Positions 8,493 to 16,301 are shown, numbered from the stretch's first letter. The stretch: 64,000 nt of DNA from JBCBTJ01 sp039818665 (GCA_039818665.1 JBCBTJ010000004.1:23886-87885), one strand, 5' to 3'. Made by a program: numbers and translations. Notes: generated by a model from the letters alone, not told the origin.

Positions 8493-8951
8493 TCAAGCGA
8501 TCTCGAAAACGCCGTCGACTTCCACGGCGACGCCGAGCGGCAGGGTCGGGCAGGCGACGGCGGAGCGCGCGTGCCGGCCGGCCTCGCCGAAGACCTCGAC
8601 CATGAAGTCCGAGCAGCCGTTCACGACTTGGGGCAGGTCGACGAAATCGGGCGCTGCGTTGACGAAGCCGCCGAGCTTCACGACGCGGGCGATGCGCGTG
8701 AGGTCGCCGACGGCGGATTTGCATTGCGAGACGAGGTTGATCCCGCAGAGGCGCGCGGCGGCTTGGCCAGCTTCGAGGTCCATGTCTTCGCCGAGGCGTC
8801 CGGTCACCAGCCCGTCCGGCCCGACACTGACTTGGCCTGAGACATAGAGCATCGAACCGGAGATCACGAAGGGCACGTAATTGGCGACGGCTTTCATGGG
8901 CGCCGGCAATTCGACGCCAAGCACGGCTAGGCGGTCTTCGGGCGTGGGCAT
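8493..8951 (-). CDS. ridA: RidA/YjgF family protein
   Basis: The 152-residue product matches the YjgF/YER057c/UK114 branch typified by Atu1953-like proteins: PFVISGSMLYVSGQVSVGPDG and the C-terminal block HARSAVACPTLPLGVAVEVDG. RidA proteins trim reactive enamine/imine intermediates, mostly from PLP enzymes. The canonical catalytic Arg region is RSAVACPTLP here, a variant seen in several subgroups, so deaminase activity is likely but not proven. The start at MPTPEDRL is preferred over an upstream start at 9008 that would overlap dinB. It is the first gene of the ridA-GDPD-FemAB-HIT run, 37 bp after the dinB stop. Confidence 0.85.
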   Translation of the reverse strand: MPTPEDRLAVLGVELPAPMKAVANYVPFVISGSMLYVSGQVSVGPDGLVTGRLGEDMDLEAGQAAARLCGINLVSQCKSAVGDLTRIARVVKLGGFVNAAPDFVDLPQVVNGCSDFMVEVFGEAGRHARSAVACPTLPLGVAVEVDGVFEIA

Positions 8952-8988
8952 GGCGGTCTCCGCGGTGATCGAGCGTTGATGATGGGCC

Positions 8989-10269
8989 TTAGGACTTCTG
9001 GGCCGCATCGCGCAACCGCTGAAGGCGCGCCGCGCGGCCCGTGACGACGGCGTCGGCGCCGAATTTCGCGCGCGCGGCGTCGGCGGCGCGTTCGGCGGCG
9101 GCCCGTTTGGCGACGCTCGGATCGACGAGATCCACCCCGTCGCCCTTGGCGGGGCTCAGCTCCGAGAGGCCGACGCCGATCAGCCGGTAGGCGGGGCCGA
9201 TCTCGCGCGCCAGCATCTGCTTAGCGGCGCGAAAGACCGTTTGGGCGAGCTGGGTCGGTTCGGGCAGCGAGACCCGGCGGGTGATGGTCTTGAAGTCGGC
9301 GCGCTTCAGTTTGAGCGTGATGACGCGGCCTTCGAGGCCCGTGGATTTGGCGCGGTCGGCCGTTCGCACGCAAGCCCGCCAGAGGCGGTCCTCCAGCGGC
9401 GCGAGGTCGCGAATGTCGGTCTCGAACGTGGTCTCGGCGGAGATGCTTTTGCGCTCGCCGCGCGGGTTCACTTTGCGCCGGTCGCGGCCGTAAGCGCGGT
9501 CGTGCAGCCAAAGTCCGGTCTCGCCATAGGCTTGGATAAGGGCTTTGGGGGGCGCGGCCTGCAAGTCGGCGATGGTGCGGTAGCCGTCGCGCAAGAGCTT
9601 CGCGGCGAATTTCGGCCCGACGCCATGCAGGAAGCCAGGCGGCTTGTCGGCGAGGAGGGCTGGCGCGTCGTCGGGGTGGAGCACGGCGAAACCGCGCGGC
9701 TTGTCCATTTCGCAGGCGGTCTTGGCGAGGAATTTGTTGGCGGACAGGCCGATCGAGACTGTGATGCCGACATCGGCTTCGATTTGCTGCGCCAAGCCCG
9801 CGAGCGAAGCGGCCGGCGGCGCGCCGTGGATGCGCTCTGTGCCGGCGAGGTCGAGATAGGCCTCGTCGATGGAGACCGGCTCGACCAGCGGCGTCAGATC
9901 GCGCATGAAGCCCCGGATGACGCCGGCGGCTTCGGAGTATTTCTCAAAGTTCGGTTTGACGACTACGGCGTCGGGACAGGCTTTGAGCGCCTTGAACATC
10001 GGCATCGCGGAGCGAACGCCATAGAGCCGGGCGACGTAACAGCATGTGGTCACCACGCCGCGCTTGCCGCCGCCGACGATGAGCGGTTTGCCTTCGAGGC
10101 TCGGATCGTCGCGTTTCTCGATGGCGGCGTAGAACGCGTCGCAATCGACATGGGCGACGGCGAGGTCGGCGAGCGCCCTGTGCGACACGAGCCGCTCACT
10201 GCCGCAACTTGCGCAGGCGGCGGTCTCGTGCGGCGTCCAGGCCGCGCAGTCTCGGCACAGCGTCGGCAT
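8989..10269 (-). CDS. dinB: DNA polymerase IV with N-terminal CxxC zinc-finger-like extension
   Basis: The 426-residue product is a Y-family translesion polymerase. Motifs: the catalytic VDCDAFYAAIEKRDDP (with a Tyr at the steric gate after Phe), the fingers YGVRSAMPMFKA, SIDEAYLD, and the helix-hairpin-helix GVGPKFAAKLL. The little-finger domain follows. Unlike E. coli DinB it begins with a short module C5-x2-C8...C19-x2-C22 that looks like a small zinc ribbon; similar extensions are known in alphaproteobacterial DinB proteins. The ATG at 10269 is chosen as the first residue of that module. The gene is divergent from divK, with about 120 bp shared promoter space. Confidence 0.92.
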   Translation of the reverse strand: MPTLCRDCAAWTPHETAACASCGSERLVSHRALADLAVAHVDCDAFYAAIEKRDDPSLEGKPLIVGGGKRGVVTTCCYVARLYGVRSAMPMFKALKACPDAVVVKPNFEKYSEAAGVIRGFMRDLTPLVEPVSIDEAYLDLAGTERIHGAPPAASLAGLAQQIEADVGITVSIGLSANKFLAKTACEMDKPRGFAVLHPDDAPALLADKPPGFLHGVGPKFAAKLLRDGYRTIADLQAAPPKALIQAYGETGLWLHDRAYGRDRRKVNPRGERKSISAETTFETDIRDLAPLEDRLWRACVRTADRAKSTGLEGRVITLKLKRADFKTITRRVSLPEPTQLAQTVFRAAKQMLAREIGPAYRLIGVGLSELSPAKGDGVDLVDPSVAKRAAAERAADAARAKFGADAVVTGRAARLQRLRDAAQKS

Positions 10270-10391
10270 GGGCCAGTGCTGCCACGGACGCCGCGATGCG
10301 TCCATTCTGCAGGCCAACTGTAAACATGGGTTAAGACAATTGGCTCTATCACGTTACGACTCGGGAACAGGCCCGAATCGCGAAGCAGCGG

Positions 10392-10787
10392 ATGAGTATG
10401 GCGTCGCCTGAGCGGAAATCAGTCCTCGTGGTTGAGGACAATGACCTGAATATGCGGTTGTTCTGCGACCTTCTGGACGCGTTCGGCTATCGCGCGCTCC
10501 AGTCTAAGGACGGCGCGGAAACGATAGAGATCGCGCGGGCCGAGAAGCCTGATCTCATCATTATGGACATCCAGCTGCCGGAGGTCTCGGGTCTCGACAT
10601 CACGCGGTGGCTGAAAGACGATCCGGAGTTGTCCCACATCCCGGTGCTCGCCGTGACGGCCTTCGCCATGCGCGCCGATGAAGAGCGCGTGCGCGAAGCC
10701 GGCTGCGAAGGCTATATGTCGAAGCCCATCCAAATGGGCTCGTTTCTCAGCACGGTGCAGAACCTGACGGGTGAGACGGCCGGATGA
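10392..10787 (+). CDS. divK: Polar single-domain response regulator DivK
   Basis: The 131-residue receiver domain is very close to Caulobacter DivK: VLVVEDNDLNMRLFCDLL, the phospho-acceptor Asp59 in LIIMDIQLPEVSGLDITRWLK, AVTAFAM and the terminal YMSKPI. DivK has no output domain; phosphorylated DivK works through DivL/CckA to lower CtrA activity and through DivJ/PleC. The start follows GCGG; an alternative ATG at 10398 is equally possible. The gene overlaps pleD by 4 bp (ATGA), so they form one operon, as in Caulobacter. The stretch before the start holds a TTAA half-site (10331-10334) but no full CtrA box. Confidence 0.93.
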   Translation: MSMASPERKSVLVVEDNDLNMRLFCDLLDAFGYRALQSKDGAETIEIARAEKPDLIIMDIQLPEVSGLDITRWLKDDPELSHIPVLAVTAFAMRADEERVREAGCEGYMSKPIQMGSFLSTVQNLTGETAG

Positions 10788-12142
10788 GCGCCCGGATCCT
10801 CGTCGTCGACGATATCGAAGCCAATCGCCGCCTGCTGCAAGCGAAGCTGGAGGCGCGTTACTTCGACGTTTCGGCGGCGCCGGACGGACCGACGGCGATC
10901 GAGCTGGCGCGGACGAATGAGCCGGATATCATCCTGCTCGACGTCATGATGCCCGGCATGAACGGCTACGAGGTTTGCGCGCGGCTGAAAGCGGATCCGG
11001 CGACGGCCCTCATCCCGGTCGTCATGGTCACAGCGCTCAGCGAACCGGAACACCGCGTGAAGGGCCTTCAGGCTGGCGCCGAGGATTTCATCACCAAGCC
11101 CTTCAACGATTTCGCTCTGATGACACGGATCGACGGCTTGATGCGCTACAACGACGTCGCCGCCGAATTGCGCCAACGCGAAGGCGGCGGCGGGAAGGCC
11201 GGGGTGTTCGACGAGGCCGATCGGGAGGTGCTGGACCGCGACATCAAGGTCGTTGTGGTGGACGACAATCCCCGTCAATCGGCGCGGTTGGTCAAAGCGC
11301 TTGAAGCGGCGGGCCACCGCGCTGGAACATATTTAGAGCCGAACGGCATTCGCGGCGGGCAGGGCGGCGTCGACGTGATGCTGCTCTCGCTGCTGTCGGA
11401 CAGTTTCGACCCGTTGAAAGTCTGCGCGCAGTTTCGCATGAGCGGCCGCACGCGGGCGATTTCGATCCTGGCGATCGCCGACCCGTATGATCCGGAGACC
11501 GCGACGCGCGCAATGGGGCTCGGGGCGAGCGACCTCATCTTTACGCCGATTGACGAGCAAGAATTGCTGGCGCGCATACAGACCCAGGCCCGGCGCAAGC
11601 GCTATATCGACATTCTCCGCCGGCGCGTGGATTTGGGCATGGAGCTCGCGGTCACAGACCCCCTGACCGGCCTGCACAATCGCCGGTTCATGACCGCGCA
11701 GATTGAGAAGTGGATAAAGCGTTCGGAGATCGACGGCGCGCCGATCTCCGTCGTCGCGCTCGACATCGACCATTTCAAACAGGTCAACGACCGCTTCGGC
11801 CACGCCGCGGGCGACGAGGTGCTGAGGGAGTTCGCCCACCGCTTGGGCGCGAATGTGCGGCCGGGCGATATCGTCTGCCGCCAGGGCGGCGAGGAGTTCG
11901 TCGTGGTGATGCCTGAGGCGAAAGCGGAAACCGCGCTCATGGTCGCCGAGCGCGTGCGCCGGGCCGTCGCGGCCGAGCCGTTCGTCGTCGACGACAAGTC
12001 CATGAAGATTACGGTGAGCGCCGGCGTTTCAACGACCATCGGCGAGGGCGAAACCTCGTCCGACCTGTTAAGCCGGGCCGATCTCGCCTTGTATCAGGCG
12101 AAGTCGCAGGGCCGGAACCGGGTTGAAAGCTTGGCCGCCTGA
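10784..12142 (+). CDS. pleD: Diguanylate cyclase response regulator PleD
   Basis: The 452-residue protein has the Caulobacter PleD layout: REC1 (1-120, phospho-acceptor Asp53 in LLDVMMPGMNG), REC2 adaptor (about 150-275, lacking a clear phospho-acceptor), and GGDEF (about 290-452) with active site GGEEF at 368-372 and the inhibitory c-di-GMP I-site RPGD at 359-362. These positions equal those of Caulobacter PleD. The enzyme makes c-di-GMP at the stalked pole after phosphorylation by DivJ. It overlaps divK by ATGA. The chosen ATG gives the family N-terminus MSARILVVDDIEANRRL. Confidence 0.95.
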   Translation: MSARILVVDDIEANRRLLQAKLEARYFDVSAAPDGPTAIELARTNEPDIILLDVMMPGMNGYEVCARLKADPATALIPVVMVTALSEPEHRVKGLQAGAEDFITKPFNDFALMTRIDGLMRYNDVAAELRQREGGGGKAGVFDEADREVLDRDIKVVVVDDNPRQSARLVKALEAAGHRAGTYLEPNGIRGGQGGVDVMLLSLLSDSFDPLKVCAQFRMSGRTRAISILAIADPYDPETATRAMGLGASDLIFTPIDEQELLARIQTQARRKRYIDILRRRVDLGMELAVTDPLTGLHNRRFMTAQIEKWIKRSEIDGAPISVVALDIDHFKQVNDRFGHAAGDEVLREFAHRLGANVRPGDIVCRQGGEEFVVVMPEAKAETALMVAERVRRAVAAEPFVVDDKSMKITVSAGVSTTIGEGETSSDLLSRADLALYQAKSQGRNRVESLAA

Positions 12143-12156
12143 ACGGGCCGCAAGAC

Positions 12157-12324
12157 CTATTTGATCTTGCCTTCCTTGAACTCGACATGCTTGCGCGCCA
12201 CGGGGTCGTATTTGCGCAGGACGAGCTTCTCGGTGATGTTCCGCGGATTCTTTTTCGTGACATAGAAAAAGCCCGTGCCCGCGGTCGAATTCAGGCGGAT
12301 TTTGACGTTGGCGGGTTTGGCCAT
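12157..12324 (-). CDS. rpmG: 50S ribosomal protein L33
   Basis: The 55-residue product is L33: MAKPANVKIRLNSTAGTGFFYVTKKN and RKYDPVARKHVEFKE. It lacks the CxxC pairs of the zinc-binding paralogues, so it is the zinc-independent type. The ATG at 12324 is chosen for the family N-terminus; the longer reading back to 12393 is not. It converges on pleD with a 14-bp gap, a neighbourhood also seen in Caulobacterales. Confidence 0.95.
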   Translation of the reverse strand: MAKPANVKIRLNSTAGTGFFYVTKKNPRNITEKLVLRKYDPVARKHVEFKEGKIK

Positions 12325-12474
12325 GGCGGGCGGTCTTTCAAAGCTCGAAATTTGCGGAACGCGGTGTATGGCGACGGCGCGCTGCGAAGTCAAGCCAGGC
12401 CGCGCCGCGCCCGGGCTTTGCGGCGCAGCGAAACCTGATTAGGTCTGCGATCCGAGACAATGAGGAGACCGCCC

Positions 12475-12900
12475 ATGGCCTATTGGCTGTTCAAATCCGA
12501 GCCCGACAAATGGTCTTGGGAGATGCAGAAAGCCGAGGGCGATAAGGGCGCGGAATGGGACGGCATCCGCAACTATCAGGCCCGCAACAATATGCGGGAG
12601 ATGAAGCTTGGCGACAAAGGCTTCTTCTATCACTCGCAAAAGGGGCTTGAGATCGTCGGGATCGTCGAGGTCTGCGCGCTTTCCCATCCGGACTCCACGA
12701 CAGACGACGAGCGCTGGGACTGCGTCGACGTGCGCGCGGTCTGCGACATGCCGGAGCCGGTGACGCTGAAAGCGGTGAAAGCCAACCCAAAACTCGCCGA
12801 CATGGCGCTGGTGACCTCATTCCGCTTGTCGGTTCAACCGGTGACGGCGGCGGAGTGGAAAGAGGTCTGCCGGATGGGCGGGATGCCGGGCGGCGGGTAG
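12475..12900 (+). CDS. EVE domain protein (thymocyte nuclear protein 1-like)
   Basis: The 141-residue product has the EVE-domain hallmarks: MAYWLFKSEPDKWSW at the start, WDGIRNYQARNNMREMKLGDKGFFYHS, and the EIVGIVEV strand. EVE domains are PUA-related and, in related proteins, recognise modified bases; the partner here is unknown. A GAGGAGA ribosome-binding site precedes the ATG, and the upstream in-frame MRRPP start is less likely. The last 40 bases carry a glycine/methionine-rich tail (GGMPGGG). Single gene, divergent from rpmG. Confidence 0.88.
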   Translation: MAYWLFKSEPDKWSWEMQKAEGDKGAEWDGIRNYQARNNMREMKLGDKGFFYHSQKGLEIVGIVEVCALSHPDSTTDDERWDCVDVRAVCDMPEPVTLKAVKANPKLADMALVTSFRLSVQPVTAAEWKEVCRMGGMPGGG

Positions 12901-13131
12901 GGGCGCTGGCGGGGCGTCAGCGGCGGCGGGGCGGACACAAACGAGCATCCTAGGACGCCCCAAAAATCGACCGCTGAACATTTCTACTCGGGGCGCAGCG
13001 GCTCAAAAAGCCAGATGGATAGGACGCGGTAAGCGGGTGTGCTAATTCCGCAAGGAGAGCGATCGCACTTGGCGCATGCCGGCGTCCGGGCGAAGACGAT
13101 GTCGCTTCTGCGCCTTCTGGAGCGCCAAAAA

Positions 13132-13286
13132 ATGATCAAACCCCTCCTGATGACGTCGGTGCGCGTGAACACCTTTCTGGGCGCAAAACCGATGACCGGC
13201 GCGAGCGGCTTCTTCTTCCAACGTGATGGAAGGCTGTTTCTAGCGAGCTCGCGGCACGTCTTTCTTGATGAAGCCTCGAACCATCG
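13132..13286 (+). pseudogene. Trypsin-like peptidase gene, 5' fragment cut off by IS element
   Basis: The residues MIKPLLMTSVRVNTFLGAKP and GASGFFFQRDGRLFLASSRHVF look like the N-terminus of a cytosolic trypsin-like (V8-type) peptidase, with the catalytic His in SSRHV. After about 50 residues the frame enters the left end of an IS3-family element at 13287, and the Asp and Ser parts of the triad are missing. No downstream remainder is seen right of the element (from 14512). The gene is therefore a dead fragment, most simply explained by insertion followed by deletion of the rest. Confidence 0.6.
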
Positions 13287-13297
13287 TGACCCGCCCC

Positions 13298-14178
13298 CTA
13301 TAGCGCAGCCAGTTTCTGAGTAGCTTTTGGCGGCCTGTTTTGGAAGGGTGATTTTGTTTCCGGCGCTGGCGGTCGATACCCAAGCGCGCTGTGTGGACGG
13401 GCGGTGTTGTAGTACTGACGCCACTGGTCGATCAGAATCTGGGCTTCCCTGAGCGAGTAGAAGAGCTCCCCATTGAGCAATTCGTCCCTGAGCTTTCCGT
13501 TGAAGCTTTCATTGTAGCCGTTCTCCCAGGGAGAGCCGGGCTCGATGAAGAGCGTCTGCACGCCAATCTGCTCGAACCCCTCCCGCAAAGCCCTAGCGAC
13601 AAACTCCGGACCATTGTCGGATCGAATGTATTTGGGCGGCGGGCCATGCGCCATCATCGCGTCGGCGACCACATGTAGGACATCGTCTGAGCGCAGGCGG
13701 CGCTGGACCTCGATGGCCAGACATTCCCGGCTGTATTCATCGATCAGCGTCAGCAGCGGAACGCTTTTCCATCATGCGTGCGATCCTGGACAAAGTCATA
13801 GGCCCAGACATGGGCCCGGCGCTCTGGCCGAAGCCGCATGCACGATCCGTCGTTCAGCCGGAGCCGAGCGCGCTTCGGTTGCTTCGCCGGAACTTTCAGC
13901 CCTTCACGCCGCCAGATCCGCGCAACCCGCTTATGGTTCACATGCCACCCCCGAGACTGAAGCAAGGCGGTGATCCGACGGCAACCATACCGGCCATAAC
14001 GACGGGCCAAGTCAACGATCGCAGATGTCAGGGCGTGCTCGTCGTCAGAGACCTCCAGCTTGCGCCACTGCGTGGACCGCACTTGCCCGACGGACCGGCG
14101 CGCCCTGCGCTGTGAGACGCCAAGCTTCTCAGTCACATGGTCGACAAACCGCCGGCGGCGTTCAGGGCTCAGAAGTTT
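13298..14178 (-). pseudogene. IS3-family transposase OrfB, frameshifted
   Basis: The DDE catalytic domain is split between two frames. The upstream part (14178-13757) reads VTEKLGVSQRRARRSV, the HTH_21 block (RYGRYGCRRITALL) and HVWAYDFVQD (first catalytic Asp), then runs to a stop just after KAFRC. The downstream part reads VVADAMMAHG, YIRSDNGPEFV (second Asp), NGYNESFNGKLRDE (Glu) and YNTARPHSALGY. Adding one G next to 13756 would join them as AFRLLTLIDEYSRECLAIEV, the normal family sequence. OrfB has no clear start of its own and is expected to be made as an OrfA-OrfB fusion by frameshifting at 14175-14181. Confidence 0.85.
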
Positions 14179-14447
14179 CCCGACGCCGCCTCCTTCAGGA
14201 TCGCCTTGTCCAGCTCCGCATCCGCAAGGAGCCGTTTGAGCCGGGCGTTCTCTTTCTCAAGATCCTTCATCCGGCGCGCCTGGTCGACCTTCAGTCCGCC
14301 ATACTCTTTACGCCACCGATAGTAGGTCACGCTCGTGACACCCATCCGCCGAACGACATCCGCAACGCTCCGACCCTGCCCAAGCAAGACGTCCGCCTCT
14401 CGCAACTTCCCGATGATCTCTTCTGTCGTGTAGCGCTTCCTCGCCAT
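14169..14447 (-). CDS. IS3-family transposase OrfA (HTH_Tnp_1)
   Basis: The 92-residue product is the DNA-binding OrfA of IS3 elements: MARKRYTTEEIIGKLREADV, a helix-turn-helix with SVADVVRRMGVTSVTYYRWR, and a leucine zipper-like helix (LEKENARLKRLLADAELD). GGAGG lies just before the chosen ATG; an in-frame TTG 12 bases upstream is not preferred. Its last codons hold the G-GGA-AAC heptamer for a -1 shift into orfB. It binds the inverted repeats and forms the fusion transposase. Confidence 0.9.
   Translation of the reverse strand: MARKRYTTEEIIGKLREADVLLGQGRSVADVVRRMGVTSVTYYRWRKEYGGLKVDQARRMKDLEKENARLKRLLADAELDKAILKEAASGNF
14175..14181 (-). other. Slippery heptamer G-GGA-AAC for -1 frameshift
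   Basis: On the minus strand the orfA frame reads TCG-GGA-AAC-TTC-TGA, which sets the heptamer GGGAAAC in the canonical X-XXY-YYZ phase. Slipping back one base continues as AAA-CTT-CTG-AGC-CCT into the orfB frame with no stop. IS3 elements usually make their transposase this way, so the motif is likely functional; frameshift efficiency is unknown. Confidence 0.6.
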
Positions 14448-14737
14448 CTCCGCCTCCAATGCAGCGTGTTCCTAGCACCAAAAGGCGGCTGCAAATCAGG
14501 GGGGCAGGTCATACGAGGCAAAGCCGAGAGCGTTTTGCCGAAGTGGCTGTCCATTGAGGCTATCAAATGATTGGGGGTGTCGAACACAGCGATCGGATGG
14601 AGACTGCTCAAACGCGCCTCATGAACTTCAACGCGTAAAAAAGCTGCCCATGCAAAGAATTGGGGACACGTATCGGTGTCGACATCGCTCCGAAGCCTAA
14701 AGCGCATTGATAGAATTAAGACATTTAGGGGAGAAGG

Positions 14738-14813
14738 TGGCTCCGCGAGTAGGGCTCGAACCTACGACCGGGCGATTAACAGTCGCCTGCTCTACCAACT
14801 GAGCTATCGCGGA
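14738..14813 (-). tRNA. tRNA-Asn (anticodon GTT)
   Basis: The reverse strand reads TCCGCGATAGCTCAGTTGG, then the anticodon arm GCGACT-GTT-AATCGC (anticodon at 14778-14780), then the T-arm GGTTCGAGCCC, and ends with the acceptor TCGCGGA-G-CCA. The 76 bases include an encoded CCA. The acceptor stem TCCGCGA/TCGCGGA pairs perfectly. It lies between the IS element and the tRNA-Cys gene; tRNA genes are frequent insertion targets but the IS end is 227 bp away. Confidence 0.95.
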
Positions 14814-14900
14814 TCACTTGGGCAGGACGGCTAAATAAGCGGCGGCTTCGACCCTGTCAAAGCCTGTTTCTCATCTTCCCCGCCAATCCCGCATACAGAC

Positions 14901-14930
14901 AAAAAAAGGGCGGGAGGCAATGCTCCCGCC
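14901..14930 (-). terminator. Rho-independent terminator of the tRNA-Cys unit
   Basis: On the minus strand an 8-bp perfect stem GGCGGGAG/CTCCCGCC with a six-base loop (14909-14930) is followed by seven U residues (the A-run at 14901-14907). It is placed 105 bp downstream of tRNA-Cys and before tRNA-Asn, so the two tRNA genes are probably separate transcripts. Confidence 0.85.
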
Positions 14931-15034
14931 GAGGCGTTGGGTGATGGTGGGTGTCTCCAAGGAAAGAAGACAGTCTTAGAGATGCGCCGATATGGTTAAC
15001 AGCGCGTAAACGGTTTCGTTGAAATTCGAAGGTT

Positions 15035-15108
15035 TGGAGGCCCCGACCGGAATCGAACCGGTGTACACGGATTTGCAATCCGCTGCGTCACCACTCCGCC
15101 ACAGGGCC
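15035..15108 (-). tRNA. tRNA-Cys (anticodon GCA)
   Basis: The reverse strand reads GGCCCTGTGGCGGAGTGG, the anticodon arm CGGATT-GCA-AATCCG, then the T-arm CCGGTTCGATTCCGG and acceptor CGGGGCC-T-CCA. The 74 bases include an encoded CCA. The acceptor stem GGCCCTG/CGGGGCC has one G-T pair. A strong terminator follows at 14901-14930. Confidence 0.95.
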
Positions 15109-15157
15109 TTAGCCAAGAAAGCTCGCTGGCGATGGCGGCGCCCAGCGAGGGGCGTTA

Positions 15158-15247
15158 CTTATCAGCTTGGGCGGAATAGGGAAGCGCCGTTTTCACGCGG
15201 GCGCTCCGCTGCGCGGCGGGCTTTGTCTTGGCGCCCAGCTTGATAAG
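15158..15247. repeat. Spaced inverted repeat between tRNA-Cys and the next gene
   Basis: CTTATCAGCTTGGGCG (15158-15173) pairs with CGCCCAGCTTGATAAG (15232-15247) with one bulged base on each side, across a 58-bp spacer that also holds GC-rich arms (GAAGCGCC / GGCGCTCC). The whole 90 bp could fold into a long hairpin just before the start of the following gene at 15280. It could be a degraded repeat element or a transcript-level control; the sequence does not decide. Confidence 0.4.
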
Positions 15248-15279
15248 CTTACCGGACAAAGACGCCGGGAGGGCGAGGG

Positions 15280-15945
15280 ATGAAGCTTAGATCCGCAATC
15301 GGGGCGACTGTCGCCGTCGCCGCCACGCCTCTCGCGGCCGCTGCGCCGCAGGAGGACGCCGTCGCGCGCTGCGCCGCCAGTCCGACGGCCGAAGCGCGCA
15401 TCGCTTGCTTAGAGGCCGCGCTACGTGGCGACGCGCCCCCGGCGGTCGCGCCGGAAGCGCCGCCCGGGCTAGCCGCGCCGATCATTGCGACCCCCGAGAC
15501 CCCAGCGCCCACGGCGGCCGTCGAGCCGCCCGCGGTCGAGCCTGCTCCACAGACCGAACAGGCCGCCGCGGCGCCGAACCCGTCCGCCGCGCCGAGCGAG
15601 GTCGCTGAAACGCCTGCGCCGCCGCCGGTCGAGCAAGCCGCCGCAGAAGAGCTGGGCTCTGAACAAGTCGCCGCTCGCGATCGCGCCGCGCGCGGCGAAG
15701 AGGCGGAGGAAGAGCGCCTGTCCTTCGCCGTGCGCTCGACCCGCACCATTCCCTATCAGCGCCTGGAAGTGACGCTGGAAGGCGGCCAGGTCTGGCGGCA
15801 GATCAAAGGCGATGGGCAAAACGTCCGCATTCCGCGTAGCAAGGAAGACGATCTGACGGCCGTGATTTGGCGCTCCAATCTCGGCGGCTACAAGCTGCGC
15901 CTGCCGGAGATCCGCCGGACGATCCGCGTCGAGCGCGTCCGCTAA
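15280..15945 (+). CDS. Periplasmic proline/alanine-rich protein of unknown function
   Basis: The 221-residue product begins with a signal peptide (MKLRSAIGATVAVAATPLAAAA), followed by a CAASPTAEARIACLEAAL segment with two cysteines able to form a disulphide. Residues about 45-130 are low-complexity, rich in Ala, Pro and Glu, probably a flexible spacer. A beta-rich C-terminal domain (about 148-221) reads SFAVRSTRTIPYQRLEVTLEGG, VWRQIKGDGQNV and ends in RTIRVERVR. The C-terminal pattern recurs in sphingomonads and Caulobacterales. GGGAGGG and GAGGG lie before the ATG. A DUF3253 gene follows after 10 bp, likely the same operon. Confidence 0.7.
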   Translation: MKLRSAIGATVAVAATPLAAAAPQEDAVARCAASPTAEARIACLEAALRGDAPPAVAPEAPPGLAAPIIATPETPAPTAAVEPPAVEPAPQTEQAAAAPNPSAAPSEVAETPAPPPVEQAAAEELGSEQVAARDRAARGEEAEEERLSFAVRSTRTIPYQRLEVTLEGGQVWRQIKGDGQNVRIPRSKEDDLTAVIWRSNLGGYKLRLPEIRRTIRVERVR

Positions 15946-15955
15946 GCTGCGCCGC

Positions 15956-16228
15956 ATGACCGAAGACGCAGGCGCGGCATCGCCAAACCCCGTGCGCACG
16001 GCGATCCTCGAGCTGATCGCGGCGCGAGGCGCCGGCAAGACCATATGTCCGACCGAGGCCGCCAAAGCGGTCAGCGAAGCGAAATGGCGCGCTTTGCTGC
16101 CCCATGTTCGGGCCGAAGCCGTGCGCCTCGCCCAAGCCGGAGCGCTGGCCATTTATCGCAAAGGCAAGCCGGTCGACCCGGAGCGCTTCAAAGGCGTTTA
16201 TCGGCTCGGGCTGCCGCCGGAAGCTTAG
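15956..16228 (+). CDS. DUF3253 family protein
   Basis: The 90-residue product shows the DUF3253 pattern: a helical N-terminus with VRTAILELIAARGAGKTICPTEAAKAV, then KWRALLPHVRAEAVRLAQAGALAIYRKGKPVDPERFKGVYRL. The layout is that of a small winged-helix domain, which suggests nucleic acid contact, but no function is established for the family; automatic labels as tRNA-modifying enzymes are unreliable. It lies 10 bp after the preceding secreted-protein gene and ends before a bidirectional terminator. Confidence 0.85.
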   Translation: MTEDAGAASPNPVRTAILELIAARGAGKTICPTEAAKAVSEAKWRALLPHVRAEAVRLAQAGALAIYRKGKPVDPERFKGVYRLGLPPEA

Positions 16229-16250
16229 ACCGCCTCAACACTCCAAAGAA

Positions 16251-16276
16251 AAACGGCGGCCTCTCGGCCGCCGTTT
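16251..16276. terminator. Bidirectional terminator between convergent genes
   Basis: The perfect stem AAACGGCGGCC-TCTC-GGCCGCCGTTT sits 22 bp after the DUF3253 stop and 25 bp before the end of the first TonB receptor gene. In the leftward direction it is followed by TTTTCTTT, giving a good intrinsic terminator; rightward the U-run is only three. It can serve both transcripts. Confidence 0.85.
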
Positions 16277-16301
16277 CCAATTAAGGCTTTCGCCAAGCGC
16301 C

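Larger units (their letters stand above)
13287..14511 (-). mobile_element. IS3-family insertion sequence (IS407-like group), 1225 bp
   Basis: Imperfect terminal inverted repeats bound the element: TGACCCGCCCCCTATA at the left end and, reading inward from the right, TGACCTGCCCCCCTGATT (12 of the first 13 bases agree). Inside lie orfA and orfB on the minus strand with an IS3-type transposase. Flanking bases (ATCG left, TACG right) do not match, so no target-site duplication is visible. OrfB carries a one-base deletion, so this copy is probably not autonomous. It has cut a peptidase gene on its left. Confidence 0.85.

Noticed and set aside
14996..15012. CtrA-like motif TTAACAGCGCGTAAAC
   Set aside because: It lies downstream of tRNA-Cys and upstream of no leftward or rightward promoter; one base short of the TTAA-N7-TTAA consensus, so chance is likely.
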